This document shows, in pieces, positions 34,029 to 47,899 of a stretch of DNA of 64,000 bases. Numbering within the stretch: position 1 is the stretch's first letter; every line of letters starts with the position of its first letter. The stretch spans positions 62,001 through 126,000 of the forward strand of contig CANTUR010000678.1 of the NCBI GenBank assembly GCA_947683625.1. The letters run 5' to 3'. The stretch comes from Mallotus nudiflorus (taxonomy: Eukaryota > Streptophyta > Magnoliopsida > Malpighiales > Euphorbiaceae). Below the pieces are notes generated by a model that saw only the letters and a list, made by a program, of their open reading frames with translations, did not search any database and was not told where the DNA came from. The translations under genes and the position numbers were made by a program.

Positions 34029-37000
34029 CGGCGCTAGGGAACGGGAATTCTTTCGAATCCAGAACCCGTAGCAAACCTTAAAATAAAATAAAAGCATGCA
34101 ATACTAATAAAATAAATAAATTATCTTACAGCGGAAATTAAAATCTCATAAGTAATAATGTAACTCATAAGCTGATTTAATAACACAAACTCATCTCATA
34201 TATATATAATCTTTTAATACAAATTCTCAGTTCAAACCTTTAAAATTTAAATCTCATACATAATTAATACATACAACCCACAAAACAACTACTGCAATGT
34301 TTAAAATATGAAATAAAATCAAGTAAGCAGTTTACATAATACAATAGGGGCGAAAGAAATTCAGCGTAAAGGTCCGCTACTGAGGTCAGAGGACGAAGAC
34401 TCTCCTGAAAAATAAATCAACGGAGGGGAGTCAGACCTCACTGAGTGAATTATTATAATATATATACATGCATAGCTAAATGACAAATGCACACATTCAA
34501 TAGTATATATAGTAAATATATATACAGGCAAATACACATGGATGCAGCGAAAATCGTTTTATATAATACTGAAAATAATAACTGTTTGTAAAGGATCAAA
34601 TAGAACCCTAAATGATCGCAACCTCAAATAGTGTTAGACAACACTCTAGCCATACAGGCTCACTTATTCCAAATAAATTCACTTGTTCCATTTGGACAGT
34701 AGACTGGCTCCTAGACACTAAGTCAATCGAGCTCCAACAGTCTGACTGTCAATATGATTAGCCCCAAGACACTTGGTCAACCGAGCTCAAACAATCATAC
34801 TCTCAAATCACATCTCACATCAATCGAATCAATCTAATCAATATCCACAAATAGGTTAGTAATTTAACCTAAATTCTATCGTCGTACCGGTACGTACTCG
34901 GTTCTAGTACTGCCCACTAGGTAGCACGTTCTATTGATATCCTTCATTTAAAAATAAATCCATACATTCACAAAATAAAATGATGCATGACATTAATTAA
35001 AATAACAATATAAACCATGTATATACTAGAAATATACCAAAAATAAACCAAGTATATTTCGAGTATATATACGTTAAATAAATTCAATTTAATTACAAAA
35101 TAAACCAGAAATAAACTATACATATACTTAAAAACATTTTAAGTATAATTCAATAATTAAACATGCATTTAATTTAAAATATACCAAAAATATATCAAAA
35201 TATACCTAAAATATACCTAAGCAATTATTAAACCATTTATGCATATTTCATAAAATTTAAACATACATTTCTAAAACATGCAATCCTAAAACACGTATAT
35301 ATAAAATAACAACTCACAGTTGTGCGCTCCACGAGACGGGTCCGACGAGCTTGGTCTACTAGGCCTCGGTCTCGACGCAACTAAATAAATAAATGACAGC
35401 ACGAAATCAGAATAAATCTAACGAAATTCTAAAGACTCTATCTAAAAGACTGGACACATAATAGGAATAGGGATTTGACCGGATGTCATGTTTTACGAGA
35501 ATTCTACTGAAAATTCAGCAGAACCTCCCCTGTAAAACGGACATCTCTCTACTTAGAAAGTAGAGTCGGTCCTGCAAGAAAACACACTTCAAGAATATAT
35601 AGTCACACAACCCCTCGGTTGGACCCCCAAACTACGATTCTACCAACCGAGATTCACAATTCACGAGATGCGCACAGAATGCATTTAAATTCTAAAAATA
35701 CCGAAAATACCCTTTATATATCAACATATAGAAATTTAGGTATTTAAAACACTAAAAAATAATTATTTTACCGATAATTACATAAAAACCCTAATTTTAA
35801 TAAAATATTACTAAAAATCCATAATTCCAAATAAATTCACAAATATTAACCAAAATTCATTTTATAAATCCAAATTACACAATTAGCCCAAAAACATATT
35901 AAAAATCAATAAAAATTCATTTATTTACAAAAATAGTATATTATATATATTTTGAAAATAATTTTTGAAAAATAGTTTTAATTAGTTAAAAATACTAAAT
36001 AATTTGTAAAAATCATTTTTATACTTCAAATAATTATTAAAACCATTTAAATTTAATTTTTAACTAAAATGACTACCAAATTACCAAAATACCCCTAATA
36101 TATAATAATTCACATAATATACAATAATTATTCAAAAATTCACTAAAAATTATAAAATTGCTCAAAAATTAATTTCTCAACATATAGTTCAATAAAATCA
36201 ATAATTATACTCAATTAACCCATTAATTTTAACAAAATACTTATTTATCCTAATTTTCCAAAATTCACCTAAACTAAATAAATTCATAATAATTATAAAA
36301 AATCACAAAAATTACAAATTAATTTCTAAAATTGAATTCAAGCTCTATAAACACCATAAATCACAATTTCACAAATTATTTAATTAATTTATGAAAATTA
36401 GAAAATATTAATAAAATAATAAAAAATTCACAAAAATCAAAATAAATTCCAAAAATTCCACAAAAATTACAGAATGTAGATTAAGCTACTAGGAACAACT
36501 TTTGTAAAGGAAGTAAGCTTGAATCATCAAGATTAAAGTTCAAAAAAATAAAGAAATCAAAATGGCTGAAATAGAAAATTGATCACCAACAAAAATCTAG
36601 ACCAAAAAAAGTGAGATCAAGCTTAGAAATGCACTCACCAGAGCTCAAGGAAGAGATTGAGATTGGCGGTGTCCAATTTGGTGGCCGGAAAATGGAGTAG
36701 CAGGCGGCGGAGCAAGCTGGAGAGGGTGGTGGCACGCCGGAAGGCACACCGACGGTGAGGAAATGGAGTTGCAACGGTGAGAGGGGAGGTAGGGGCATCG
36801 GGTTAGGGGCATCATGCAATTATATAAAACGGACTAACGTAAATAATTATTATTTATTTAGGTTTTAATTTTCTCAAAAATAAAATTCTCGGAAAAATTT
36901 TACGTAAGAAATTTAAAATAGTTAAAAATAACTTTAATAATTAACAAATTAATTAAATAATCAAATATATTTATCAAAATGATTAACACTGCATATCCCG

Positions 37001-37038
37001 ATACAGTTTAAAATTATATAAAATCTCAGGTTATTACA
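34029..37038 (-). mobile_element. Truncated solo Tekay LTR
   Basis: A 3.0-kb LTR in the same orientation as 11196-14485 and very similar to it. The start TGTAATAACC is intact at 37038. The end lacks the last ~30 bp (the TGTCACGACC side) because the Tat LTR fragment abuts it at 34028/34029. Relative to the left LTR it has lost about 0.2 kb around 36810, including the TA tract. No internal region adjoins it at 37039. Confidence 0.88.
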
Positions 37039-38073
37039 TATATTTATTCTAATTAATTCTTAGTTTATTATAAAATATTCAAAAAAACACAATAATTTGT
37101 GGTACTTGCAAAAACAATTTTCCTTACATAACATATATAACTACCAACAAAATCAATATGAAAATTTATAAAAATATTTAGGTCAATAAAAATAATAATT
37201 ATTTAAAGTTACAAATGAATATGAAATTTTTAGAATTTAAAAAAAAAACATATTTTATAAAAATAACATTAATTTTTTAAAATAAAATAAATACTAGTTA
37301 ATATTTTATTGTGTCTCAGCTTTTTGGGTCTTGGAGTACTTATGTGTTAGGCCCCTTTTATTTGATCAATACATGACAAAGGCTGTCAAAGTTAATTGGC
37401 ATTAGTCTATTCTGTTTGACATAATAGAGATAGACTATTTTAATAGTATTTAAGAGCTTTCAAAATTCAATTAAACAAAATTTACAATTTAATTGCAATT
37501 ATTTAGAATTTATAGGACTTTTGGGTTGATTATCCCTTAATAAAAAAAAAATCTTTAATTGTGTTAGAAAGGATGGCAGAGGTGATGTGGTCAAGTCCTA
37601 TGATCGTTACTTTCACCCTTTAACCCATTTCTTTATTAATTTTAGTAAGTGAAGTTTAAATCGATTTGAATAGCTCGATTGCTTAAGTTAGATTTGAATG
37701 TTAAACATGCAATGGTTTGGTATTTGCTATTATATACTTTTTTTCATCTAAATCATCTAATTATTTAAAAAATCTAAATAATTTAATTGTATCTTGAAAA
37801 AAATGAAGTATTCTAATGCTGGTTAAAGAGTATAGTAAGGAAAAAAAAACTCTGTTTCAACTATATCAATCATATTTTCTTAAGTTGAATATAAAAGTGA
37901 CACTAGAGCTTATAATTTTGAAAAAGTATTTATTATAACTAATCCTCAAATATGCACAATGTGTGTACTATAAATTAATATATATTTTATTTAAATAATT
38001 TAAAATAAAATAAAATACTTTAAATATAATAATTTAATAGTTTTAATAAAAATAAAAATTATATGTTTTTATA

Positions 38074-38105
<32 letters not shown>

Positions 38106-39957
38106 CTGTGTGTGTAAGAGTTTACATACAATAAATTATAGAAAAAATACAAAAAAATATATAATTTAATATGTTAATAGATGAAGAAATTTATCATTTA
38201 ACTATAAATATTACTAAAAGTGTAAAAATAATATGAATTTAAATAGTGAAATATGGAAAAAATTTTATCTATATTTTCTCTTTTGATATGATTAAGGAGT
38301 CAATACAAGAGCTAATCTAATTGTGGATACCTGATCGGCCTGTAATAAAAACCCGATGATGAAATGAAATAAGCACTAAATGCAAAGAATAGTCCATGAT
38401 CCTTTTGAAAATGGACATGAAGTCCAAAATCTCTTATGGAAATGAATTATGAATCAAGCCCAAGGCCCATGAAGCCCAATAATAAAATTGCATCATCCTA
38501 GAGCCAATGAGGGGATACCTGACCGCCTCTACGATAGTGGATAGATGAGGCGACGCTTTTTCTTAAAGGCACTGCCTTAGTGCTATAATTCTATTTAAAA
38601 AAAAAGCATTAATGGCTATTAAAATGCTAGGAACTTAATGTCTGCATATTGACACATTCCCCCACAGTAATGAGGGACGTTACCAACTTAATGAGGAAGA
38701 GAAATGAGGGCTGAAATATTAAAAAGGGAAAGAGAGAGGAAATGTCAAGGGGACTTTTTGGCTTGGCTGTAAGAAAAGGCACTTTTGAGAAAGGAAGAAA
38801 AAAGAAGCCGAGAGCATCCTGAAAGAAAGAGGTAGAGCATTCTGAAAGGGAGAAGGCAACTTGAAACAAGGAGAGAATGGGAAAGAAAGGCTTTAAAGGT
38901 CCATTTTCAATGGAATAAGGGAGGTCTTTAAGTTTCTGAAAGTGCTCTAACCAAACTAAACCTTTAAGGGATAATTTTTGAAAATCAAATCCGTTTAAAA
39001 TAGTAAGGACATTTGTTCTTATGAATGATTTCATAATTCCAGTAGTGCCTAATTATTTTTTTTATTAATTCTTTGCATTCTAAATACTGTTTTGTCAGTT
39101 GTGTGTAGTTTTAAGATTATAACTACTTAAACTGTCTGCTATTTGATTAAAAAGGTAAAATTTGATTAACTCTAATTATGTAATTAGAATTTAGGCTACG
39201 CCTCATTAAAGGGGTGTCATCCCTTTAGGTAAAGGCAAATTCATATCGCCTTAAGGCCCTAAGGCGACGCCCTAACTTAGAGGCATCGCCACATCTCTTT
39301 TATTTTGTTTTTATTTCATGAACTTTTACTTAAATTATTAGATGTTGATTCTTTTTTAATAATGAATATTTTTTGCGGATCTATTTATGTGTTATATAAC
39401 CTATTTTAGTTTCAATTTTCTTTCAAATTTTAAGTTGGTATTCATCAATATTTTAGGTTGTTTTTATAATGGCTAAATTTTTGTTCACTTTAATTTTTTA
39501 TTTTCTTACATTTTTGGTGCAATCTATGTTTTTTATATTTTTGTATTTCTATTCCTTTTTTACCTTTTTTTATTGTCTTGATAAATCTACTAATTAATTA
39601 GGCCTTTATTTATTTAATTTTCATTTTGAGAAATTAACATGATGATTTTCCTTTGTGTAGGTTTTTTTATTTTTTATTTTTTATTTTTGGAGGGTTAATT
39701 GATTTGATTTTTGAGGAATAATTAGGATGATGGTCAATCATTAAATCATTATCCCAAGTTTAGAAGGTTTCGTTTAGATTTATTTATTTTGCAATTTTCA
39801 TGATTAAGGTTGTAATCATTTCTCCTCCCTACATGCTTTCTGTGTTTATTTTTATTTATCTTTATTTTTACTTATTTGCACGATTAAGAGTTGTAATTCC
39901 TTTCTTCTTCCCCCATTTCTTTACGTATGTATTTGTTTTATGATTTCTATATATTTT
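37039..39957. other. Unassigned AT-rich stretch with a GC-richer block
   Basis: No protein domain was recognised. A (TA)n tract sits at 38080-38105. The block 38300-39290 is less AT-rich. It has an open frame on the - strand (38627-39034, 135 codons) without a known motif, a repeated AGAGCATCCTGAAAG / AGAGCATTCTGAAAG word, and GGCGACGCC-like sequences at about 38544 and 39264-39290 facing each other. It may be an old LTR or a MITE-like element; I could not place ends. Confidence 0.4.
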
Positions 39958-39960
39958 TTT

Positions 39961-40716
39961 GAATAACCCATATTTTTCCTCCCATACTTTTTTTTTTCTT
40001 GATTTGTCTTCTTTACTTTTATTTGTATAAATTGGGTTCTTGTACTTTTATTTTTTCTTGAATTACTCCCTCCAATTTTATTTTTCTTTACATTAACCCC
40101 TTATACTTTTATTTTTATGAACATTAAGTCATTTTAATTTTATTTTAGCAACCCCTTCAATAAATATAATTCTAAAATTTTTTATCAACTATGTTATAAT
40201 TTAATTACTTATATTTTATTTTTAATATAAAGATTATAAAAATACTATTTTGTTTCAATTTAATTTATATAATTGCAATTAATTGGTTATCAAAATTTTT
40301 ATCTAAGATTACAAAAATAAAAACTTAAGCAAAACTCTACTAAATTTTATTTTAGTTTATTCTACTAAAATAAAATTGAGTAGAATCTTGCTTAAGTTTT
40401 TATTTTTATAATATTAGATACAATTTTTATTAACCAATAAATTACAATTATATAATTTACAATTAATTTTCATAAAAGTATTTGGCATCTAATAGCATTT
40501 TTATAATCTTTATATTAAAAATAAAATATGAATAATTAAATTATAACATAGTTTATTAAAATTTTTGAAATTATAGTTATTAAAGGGGTTAATAAAAGTA
40601 TAATGGTTTGATGTGAATAAAAATAAAACTACGAGAACTCAAGCCATACAATTAAAAATAGAGAGAGTAAATTAAGAAAAAAATAAAAGTGTAGGGAGCA
40701 AAATATGAGTTATTCC
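39961..40716. mobile_element. Foldback / long-TIR MITE
   Basis: Nearly the whole element is one inverted repeat. The left arm (39961-40355) pairs with the right arm (40363-40716) around a 7-base loop, with AAAACTTAAGCAAAACTCTA near the centre mirrored by its complement. The ends read GAATAACCCATAT and ATATGAGTTATTC. TATATTTTT occurs on both sides (39950-39958 and 40717-40725), a candidate 9-bp target duplication, which would fit a Mutator-type element, but in such AT-rich DNA this is weak. No coding capacity. Confidence 0.8.
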
Positions 40717-40816
40717 TATATTTTTATGTGATGGATGCTTATGATTGGTTGATATTCACATTTAATTTACATGTAATTGGAATTTAATATATAAATTGGG
40801 ACTTATTTGTAAAATT

Positions 40817-43391
40817 TGTCACGACTCAAACTGAAAGGTACATGACCGGCACTAGCGAATGAAAATATATAAAGTAATCGAAACCCATAGTAAGCCTTAA
40901 AAATTTTTCATGAAATAATAACAATACACTTAGCAATAAAATCATAATAAATGCACAATATCATATACATAAAAAAAAATTCCAAATACAACAACATGTC
41001 AAGTCAGATAAAATCAAAATAAAAATAATATAAGTTCTTTAATTAACTACTGCGGTATCTAGAATTTAGTTATACAATACATATTTCAATTCAACATATA
41101 TAGTGCAGTCGGTGAAGAACAAACCCAGCGCAGATAGAGAACACTGGAAAGCTAACTGTAAGGTCCTGAAAAATATAAGTTGAAGGGAATCAAACCTTAA
41201 TAAGTGAATTGATTTTTATAAAATGCACACTAGTTTTAAAACAATTTTTAAAATAAAATAGAATAAAGTAATTGTAATTATTAAAATCATTTACTTTTCT
41301 TGATAATATTTATATAAAATCTCTTTATAACCCTTAAATCAATTTAATATGAAATCCCTGTATGAAAATATATAAAATAATTATTTTAGCAGAAAATGTG
41401 GTAGAACACTTAGACCATTATTCTAATAGTCTTTCGGCTCTCTTTAATCCAAGTGACTGTTGTCCCAAGAGCAAGCTCAACCGAGTTACTGCCACAGTTA
41501 TTTCACTTATCCTATATTGATGTCTCAAGAGCAAGCTCAACTAAATTACATCCTTTTTTCCAACCTGAGAGCACTAGATCCATCGAGCTTTAACCATTTA
41601 CTCTTACCTGAAAGCACATGCTCCATCGAGCCCATTTCACATTTTACATATATGTTGAGATCTTACCCGTGTACACATGGTCCTAGTGACACCCACTAAG
41701 TAGCACGTTCCACCATTATCTCCAAATCAATTTGAATTATAAATAATAAAAGAAAATAAATAAATCATTAAGTAATGAATAATTAAATGATTAAATAATA
41801 ATTAAATAAAACATAATGAAATAATTTTCCTTTAAGCATGTTTTCAATTACTATTCATAAATGTAGAAGAAATGATTATACATTTGACAATATAAATATA
41901 TTCATAAATCAATCATATAATTATTTCTTTATTATTTTTAATTACTTGAAAATATAATGAAAAAACATGCAATACACATTTCATAAAATTAACTCACAAG
42001 TTGAGTGTGCCAAGTGATACGTTCTCTGCTGCCTCGATGCTACAGCTCGAGTCCCAGAGTTCTTTAAAATAAATAATATTTATTTAAAAATATGCTCGTA
42101 AAATAAAATAAATAAATTCATAAAAATTCTCAGAATTATGAAAACTCTAGGATTGATAAAATGGACTCGACCAAAGACACAACTCAACTAAAACTAGAAA
42201 TTTTACACAGGCTGATATCACGTTTTATGAGAAACTTATCAAAAATTCGGCAGAGACTCATCTATAAAATAGACATCTTTTTACTAAAAGTAGATATGTT
42301 CTTGCATGAAAACACACTTCGAATGTTCTCACAACACTAAATCTCAAGTTGGGCCCTTGAACTACACTAAATACCCAACCGAGAGCCACAATTCACAATA
42401 ATAATAAAATAATATAATTTTCTTTAAAATCGCCAAAAATCATAAAATCTCATTTAAATACCACAAATTAATTTATTTCCATAATGAAACATAAAACATA
42501 TTTATTTTCCAATAAATAGTAAAATTCTAGTTTACGCTTAAATATTCGTCAATAAACATACATAACTCAAATCTTATAATTAAATTAACTTCAATTGCAA
42601 ATAACCATTTAAATTACTTAAATATATCACAAAATTAACAAATAACTTATTTCAACTTAAAAACAATAAATAAGTTTATTATTCTTTTTATTTTTTGAAA
42701 ATTAATATAAATTATTTAAAAATAGGAAATAAATTATAAAAATTATCTTAATACTAGTATTATTCAAAATCCATCTACAACATAATAATTAACAATAATT
42801 TACTTAAAATAATAAAAATTACAAATCTATAATTATTTTTCCAAAAATATAATTTTGGCATAAGCATTCAAAAATTTATAATAAAAATTCAGTGTATAAT
42901 TTCAATAAACTTCTTTAACAAAGATTAATCTACATAATTTATAGAATTTAAAGAAAATATGAAAATTACTCGAACCCAGAACTGTGTGAACAGTAACTGA
43001 GACCTGACATTTTGAATTTTTAAAATAATTTTAGAAAATTAAACAAAATATATACATAGATAGATATCAAGCTCAATAATAATTTATCTAACCATAGTCA
43101 ACTCTAATTCTAACTCAATCAACACAAAATTAACAAAAAACCTAAAAATAGATATATCTCGAATTAAGGTTGGTCCAGTTGAAGATCAAAGCAATCAACT
43201 TAGGGGAATTTACTAATGCCTATTTATATACTCTAAAAAATTAAATTACAATTTTATTAACAGTATAATTTCTACACCAATTTAATAAAATTAATTAAAT
43301 TTAGTAATCCTTATTTAATATTGAAAAAATAAAATTCACATTTAAATTCCCAATTAATTTCATAATAAATATCGAAATTCAAGTGTTTACA
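40817..43391 (-). mobile_element. Complete solo LTR with AAATT target duplication
   Basis: 2575 bp. On the - strand it opens TGTAAACACTTGAATTTCG and ends TTTGAGTCGTGACA. It is flanked by AAATT at 40812-40816 and AAATT at 43392-43396, a perfect 5-bp duplication. The terminal CGTGACA and the internal CACCCACTAAGTAGCACGTT block relate it to the Tekay LTRs, but overall it is a distinct family. It contains CAAGAGCAAGCTCAAC-type short repeats at 41467-41640. A solo LTR arises by recombination between the two LTRs of a full element. Confidence 0.88.
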
Positions 43392-43479
43392 AAATTGGAA
43401 TTTATTTAAAGGAAATTGCATTTGCATGTAATTAAAAGGAAATAATTAAAAATAATAAAATATGAAACACAAACGGAGG

Positions 43480-43726
43480 CCAACCATAAGGTTCTGTAGT
43501 CATTTAAAAGCTCATACCTAATTTTCTAGCTCAATCTTTAATGATGGCTGCTAGGGGCCCTCCGCGAGATCCAGTTGCTATAAAGTGTGCCTCGGGTCTT
43601 ATTTGAGTGACAACTTCCATCTTCGATATAAGCTTAAAGCCCATGTTGCATTTCTTAAGGCCTTAAGTCCACAACAGTGTCATGGTTGTCAAACACTTGG
43701 ACATACGCTAAACCCTACTGCCTACA
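43480..43726 (+). mobile_element. 3' end of the 5' LTR of a Tat element
   Basis: The DNA upstream of the PBS resembles the last part of the Tat solo LTR (ACACTTGGACATACGCTAAA then CCCTACTGCCTACA here, against the CTTGGACGTGCGCTGAACCC ending at 62369). The left limit is uncertain and most of the LTR is absent. Confidence 0.6.
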
Positions 43727-43727
43727 G

Positions 43728-43745
43728 TGGCGACTCCATTAGGGA
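43728..43745 (+). other. Primer-binding site of the Tat element
   Basis: TGGCGACTCCATTAGGGA starts one base after the LTR end CTACA. TGGCGACTCC is the usual PBS of Ogre/Tat-type elements (tRNA-Arg type). Confidence 0.75.
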
Positions 43746-43952
43746 TAGAGAAGATGATTTTAGTGTTTTGTGTTCTATCATTTGTCATTGTTTTCTTATT
43801 TCTTTTGCATTTATAACACCTTTTCACACAATGAGCACTTAGTCTTAAATAACTCGATGATAGTCATTGCTTTACTGCTTGTGTTTCACTCAAATCTAGT
43901 GGTAAAGTACTTGGCTATTATCACTCATAGCACGTACTTAGCCTACATCGTA

Positions 43953-44520
43953 TGTGTTAGGTTATGAAATTCAAAACATAGTGGAAATTTAAAAATTTTA
44001 ATTATAAACCTAAACCAGGATCCATGTAATTTTAATTAATTGATTAATTTAGGGTTTCCAAAAACCTTACCACAAATGTAAGAAGAGCAAGATTGCTAAA
44101 AAGGAGAGAGGGAGCTTACATCAGTGACACCCTACCTTGAGTTTTTTATTTTCTAGGTTGGATTAAGATGTCTCTAAATGAATACATCCTTGATAAGTAT
44201 CCACACGAACAACCCTTAAATCAAAATGTGTGTATGCTAGCACTTTTTTCTTAATTGTCTCATAACTCAAGAACTAAAGAACTTTATGTTTTATTTTTCT
44301 TAAAGGAGAGAAAACAAATTTTAGGTGGCAAAATTATAAGTATGTGAAACCCTAAAGAATATGTTATATTTATAGACCTCTCATTTAAGGTTTCACTTAC
44401 CAAAATAAATTTTGGTAATTTCTCACTTACCAAAATATTTTTGGTATATTCCATTTATTCCAATTTTGATTTTATTCAATTACCAAATCAGAAATAGTCT
44501 CCTATTTATTTGAGATAACC

Positions 44521-44589
<69 letters not shown>

Positions 44590-45500
44590 AGGTAATGGGT
44601 CCATTCTAAGTGTGTGACCCTGTAGGTTCACATGACGTTGGCAATGTGCCTGAAATCCTTATTTAGGCTTACAACTTATAAGTGACCTCTAGCAAGACAT
44701 TATGACTACCAAGTCATATGAAGGTAAATAATATAACATAACCTAATTTACAGTGAATATTGTAGTCCCTTTGTCACATGATATCTTGATTGAATATAAG
44801 GCATATCTGTCATCCTTATACAATTCAATTATATCATTTCTTGATTCAAGTAGACTGAGAATGCCAACTCTTTATCAATTTACTTTAGCATGATCATGTA
44901 TTTTCTTTAGTCTATTTTATCGAGGGCCTATAGATATCTTACTTAAATTAAATGAGGGAAAAATGCCTTTTTAATCACTCACATTCCTCACATAACTCAT
45001 TGCATAACTAACAATAATCTATTTTATCATCCTATTAAAGACAATGTTAAATTATGTCTAAATACAAAATAGTTATATAGAAATTCATGGTGATTTCAAG
45101 GTCAGAAGACTAAATCAATATTACTGTGATGAAAATACTTATGACAATTATCTATGTAGTATTCTCGTAATGGGTCAATCCAATACATTATTTCTTAAAT
45201 AGGTATTTATGGGTCAACTTAATATCTCATATTCATGATTAGTAAAACATAATCATCAGTCAACAACATACTAGCTTTAATAAATTATTATGACTAGGGA
45301 TAATTTAAATAAAACTCATATTTAATTTGAGGGTTTTACTATCAAGTCATATACTTGATGACCTTAGAAAGAATTGACTATTTAAGTAATTATCATAACA
45401 TAAAATGATAATGAAAATGCCTTTTTATTAATAAAATGATAAAGTCAAAACATGGTCATACATGATCGACCTAGTGCATATCATTAATAGTATGGACCCT
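43953..45500. mobile_element. LTR-like insertion in the Tat leader
   Basis: Begins near TGTGTTAGGTTATGAAATTC and continues AAACCTAAACCAGGATCCAT, a style common to plant copia LTRs. It holds a (TA)n tract and the words GTGTGTGACCCTGTAGGTTC and GACGTTGGCAATGTGCCTGA. I could not place the right end or a target duplication, so both the limits and the assignment are tentative. Confidence 0.4.
44523..44586. repeat. (TA)n microsatellite
   Basis: 64-bp alternating tract inside the LTR-like insertion. Confidence 0.97.
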
Positions 45501-46093
45501 TGAGCTGAGAGACATAATGGAGGTATATAGCTATGGGAACTGAAGCCTTTTTACTTAATACTAAGTTCATGTAGTGACTTAGCAACTTTCCTTAAATTTT
45601 TCAAAATGCATATGTTTTATGCCATATGGTAGTCCTTCGTATAAATATAGGCTCATTGTAAGTGAACTATGTTGAATTAGGCCTTTCATGCCCACTATGG
45701 CTCATTATATTGGACTTTGGTTTTATTTAAAGGGATTGCTACTTATTTGTACTGCTTGGAGAGTCATATTCAAAACCTAGACCCAAAATTCTAGAAAGGG
45801 ACTTACCAACGAACACATGTGTGGGAGAAATAAAGGTAGAGATGATCGCTCATCAACTAGTCACGTTTATTTTTTGTTGTTGTTTGTAAATGTTTTCATA
45901 TATTGTATTTATTTAATGATGTGTGTCTTATAAATACATTGATAAAATGAAAAGATAAAATGGACCTGCATCTCATGCAAACACGTTATGCATGTTTTTA
46001 ATATATTGTGTTGTAGATATAGATCCACCATAATCTTCTATTTAGATGTGATCCTACACTAGTCATTTGGTTAGAAACCTTAAAAAAACAACA
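45501..46093 (+). other. Untranslated leader of the Tat element
   Basis: Between the insertion and the gag start. It contains CTAGACCCAAAATTCTAG and GTGTGGGAGAAATAAAGG and no long frame. Tat elements have long leaders, which fits. Confidence 0.5.
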
Positions 46094-47650
46094 ATGGTAG
46101 ACTTTGATCTAGTGTCTTTCAATGAACAGTTGAAAAAGAAATAATTAATGAAACTTGGTTCATTATCTAGGAAATGATAGCGGAGATGATAGGAATGTTC
46201 AGGTAGAAATGGTCGGTTAAACTAACTGACTTTAATGTCGAGACATTTACACAAGCTCAAATAAAAGATGATTTAGAAACTATGTTGGAGTATCCAACAA
46301 GCTAACTAAATGTGGATATTTTTAAAAGTGTGAAAAAGATTGATTAGGCTAAGAATATGACTAAGGCCATGACTTAGTTGCAAATGATGATAAAATATAA
46401 GGGAATTGATGCACCGATGGATTACATAGATCTTACTTTAAATGAAGACCTTGATCCTTTGCCTCAAAAGTTCAAATTCCTAGACATAAAGAAGTATGCT
46501 AGTGCTGATGATCCTCATTTACACCTAAAGTAGTATGTAACGTATCTAAAAGCAACTGGCTTAAGCAAGGCCCAAATTATCAAATAATTTCCTTTATTTT
46601 TGGAAGGGCCCCCGATTCGTTGGTACTATACCTTGGAATCATATATTCAAACTGACTGGAAGGAGCTGTGTGCTGCATTCATAAAGTAATACAAATTAAA
46701 TGCCCAAATGGAAGTATCTTTGAGGGATTTATAGAATACAAAACAAAGGCTTAATAAGTCCTTCACTGACTACTTGACCAGATGGAGAAAAAAGTTGATA
46801 CAAATGAGATATAGGCCTTTTAAAGCTAATTAGTTGATGATAGCAATATAAGGGTGCATCCTATAACTTTAGAAGAAGTTGAAAAATTTAAAATGCCAAA
46901 CTTTGAGGAGTTGTACCAATTCAGGGTTCAGAAGGAGTCAAATTTAGCGCAAGAAAACCAACTTTTTAGATGGAAATCTGAGGGCAAAGAAGGAATTAGA
47001 GGAAATAATAGTAATGTACAAGTCAATGCAATTAGGTAGCCCATAAGATTCTCTATTTTGGGTGGAATGCTTTTCAAGGTATTAGAAAAGTTTATTAAGA
47101 AGAACTTATTGCAACCTTTACCCCTAAACCAACCTCTACCAAATGCCAATTTGAAACCCTATTGTAAGTTTCATCAAGTCATTGGTCATGACATTAACAA
47201 TTGCACTAGGTTAAAAAATGAGATTAAAGACTTGATTAATTCAGACAAAATCACTGACCTAGAAACTAAGAAACCTAGTACCCAAAATAATCCCTTACCT
47301 AATTACTGAAATGTACCACCATTAAATGCACTAATCCTTGTGATCAATACTAGCTTAACAGAGGAGCAAATATTAAACTCCTTTGTTGACATCACCCCTA
47401 ACCAACCAAAACCCAACTTAGAGTTAAAAGCCCTAAATGTTAAAGAGCAAGCCACAAAATTAACTATTAGTGTCCTAGATATTTAGAGTTCATATGAGGA
47501 AGAGAAGGGATGGTTTGACATATAGGACAATGAAGAGGAAAAAGGGGTAAAAATTGAGGAACCAAAGGAAAGAAGAGAAGAATTGAGCAATTCTAAAAAT
47601 TTGAGCAATTCTAAAATCTGATCGGTTAAGAAAGTTGAATGAAGGAAAGA
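46094..47650 (+). pseudogene. Tat element: gag
   Basis: A start at 46094 (MVDFDLVSFNEQLKKK) is followed by a stop-ridden frame. Recognisable blocks are EGPPIRWYYTLESYIQTDWK, then ELCAAFI and RLNKSFTDYLTRWRKKL (the plant retrotransposon gag fold), then LEEVEKFKMPNFEELYQFRV (46854-47039) and KPYCKFHQVIGHDINNCTRL (47058-47309). The last, C-x3-H..GH-x4-C, is the Tat-type gag knuckle-like motif. More than ten in-frame stops make it non-functional. Confidence 0.8.
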
Positions 47651-47899
47651 AGTACATAACCAAAAGGAACTGATAGCAAAAATTAAAATTGAAGATGAAA
47701 AAGGGGCTTTGAAGGAAGAATCGAAGAAAGAAGAGAAGTCCATCGCTAATGTTTGAGAATTGCTCATGCATTACAAAGCCTATCGGGAAGCACTAGCTCA
47801 GGCTTTAGACCAAAGGAAAATTGCTATAGGTTACACCCCTGAATAGATGGTGAGCTCATTAATGAAAAGCCTTAAAGAAGCTATTGTATTTACTAATAA

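Noticed and set aside
38627..39034. 135-codon frame on the - strand
   Set aside because: Phe/Leu/Ser-rich translation of an A/G-rich block. It resembles an LTR leader more than a protein, so it was kept only as part of the unassigned stretch.
47483..47771. Two overlapping Phe/Ser-rich frames on the - strand
   Set aside because: They are the antisense of the Lys/Glu-rich Tat gag-protease linker.
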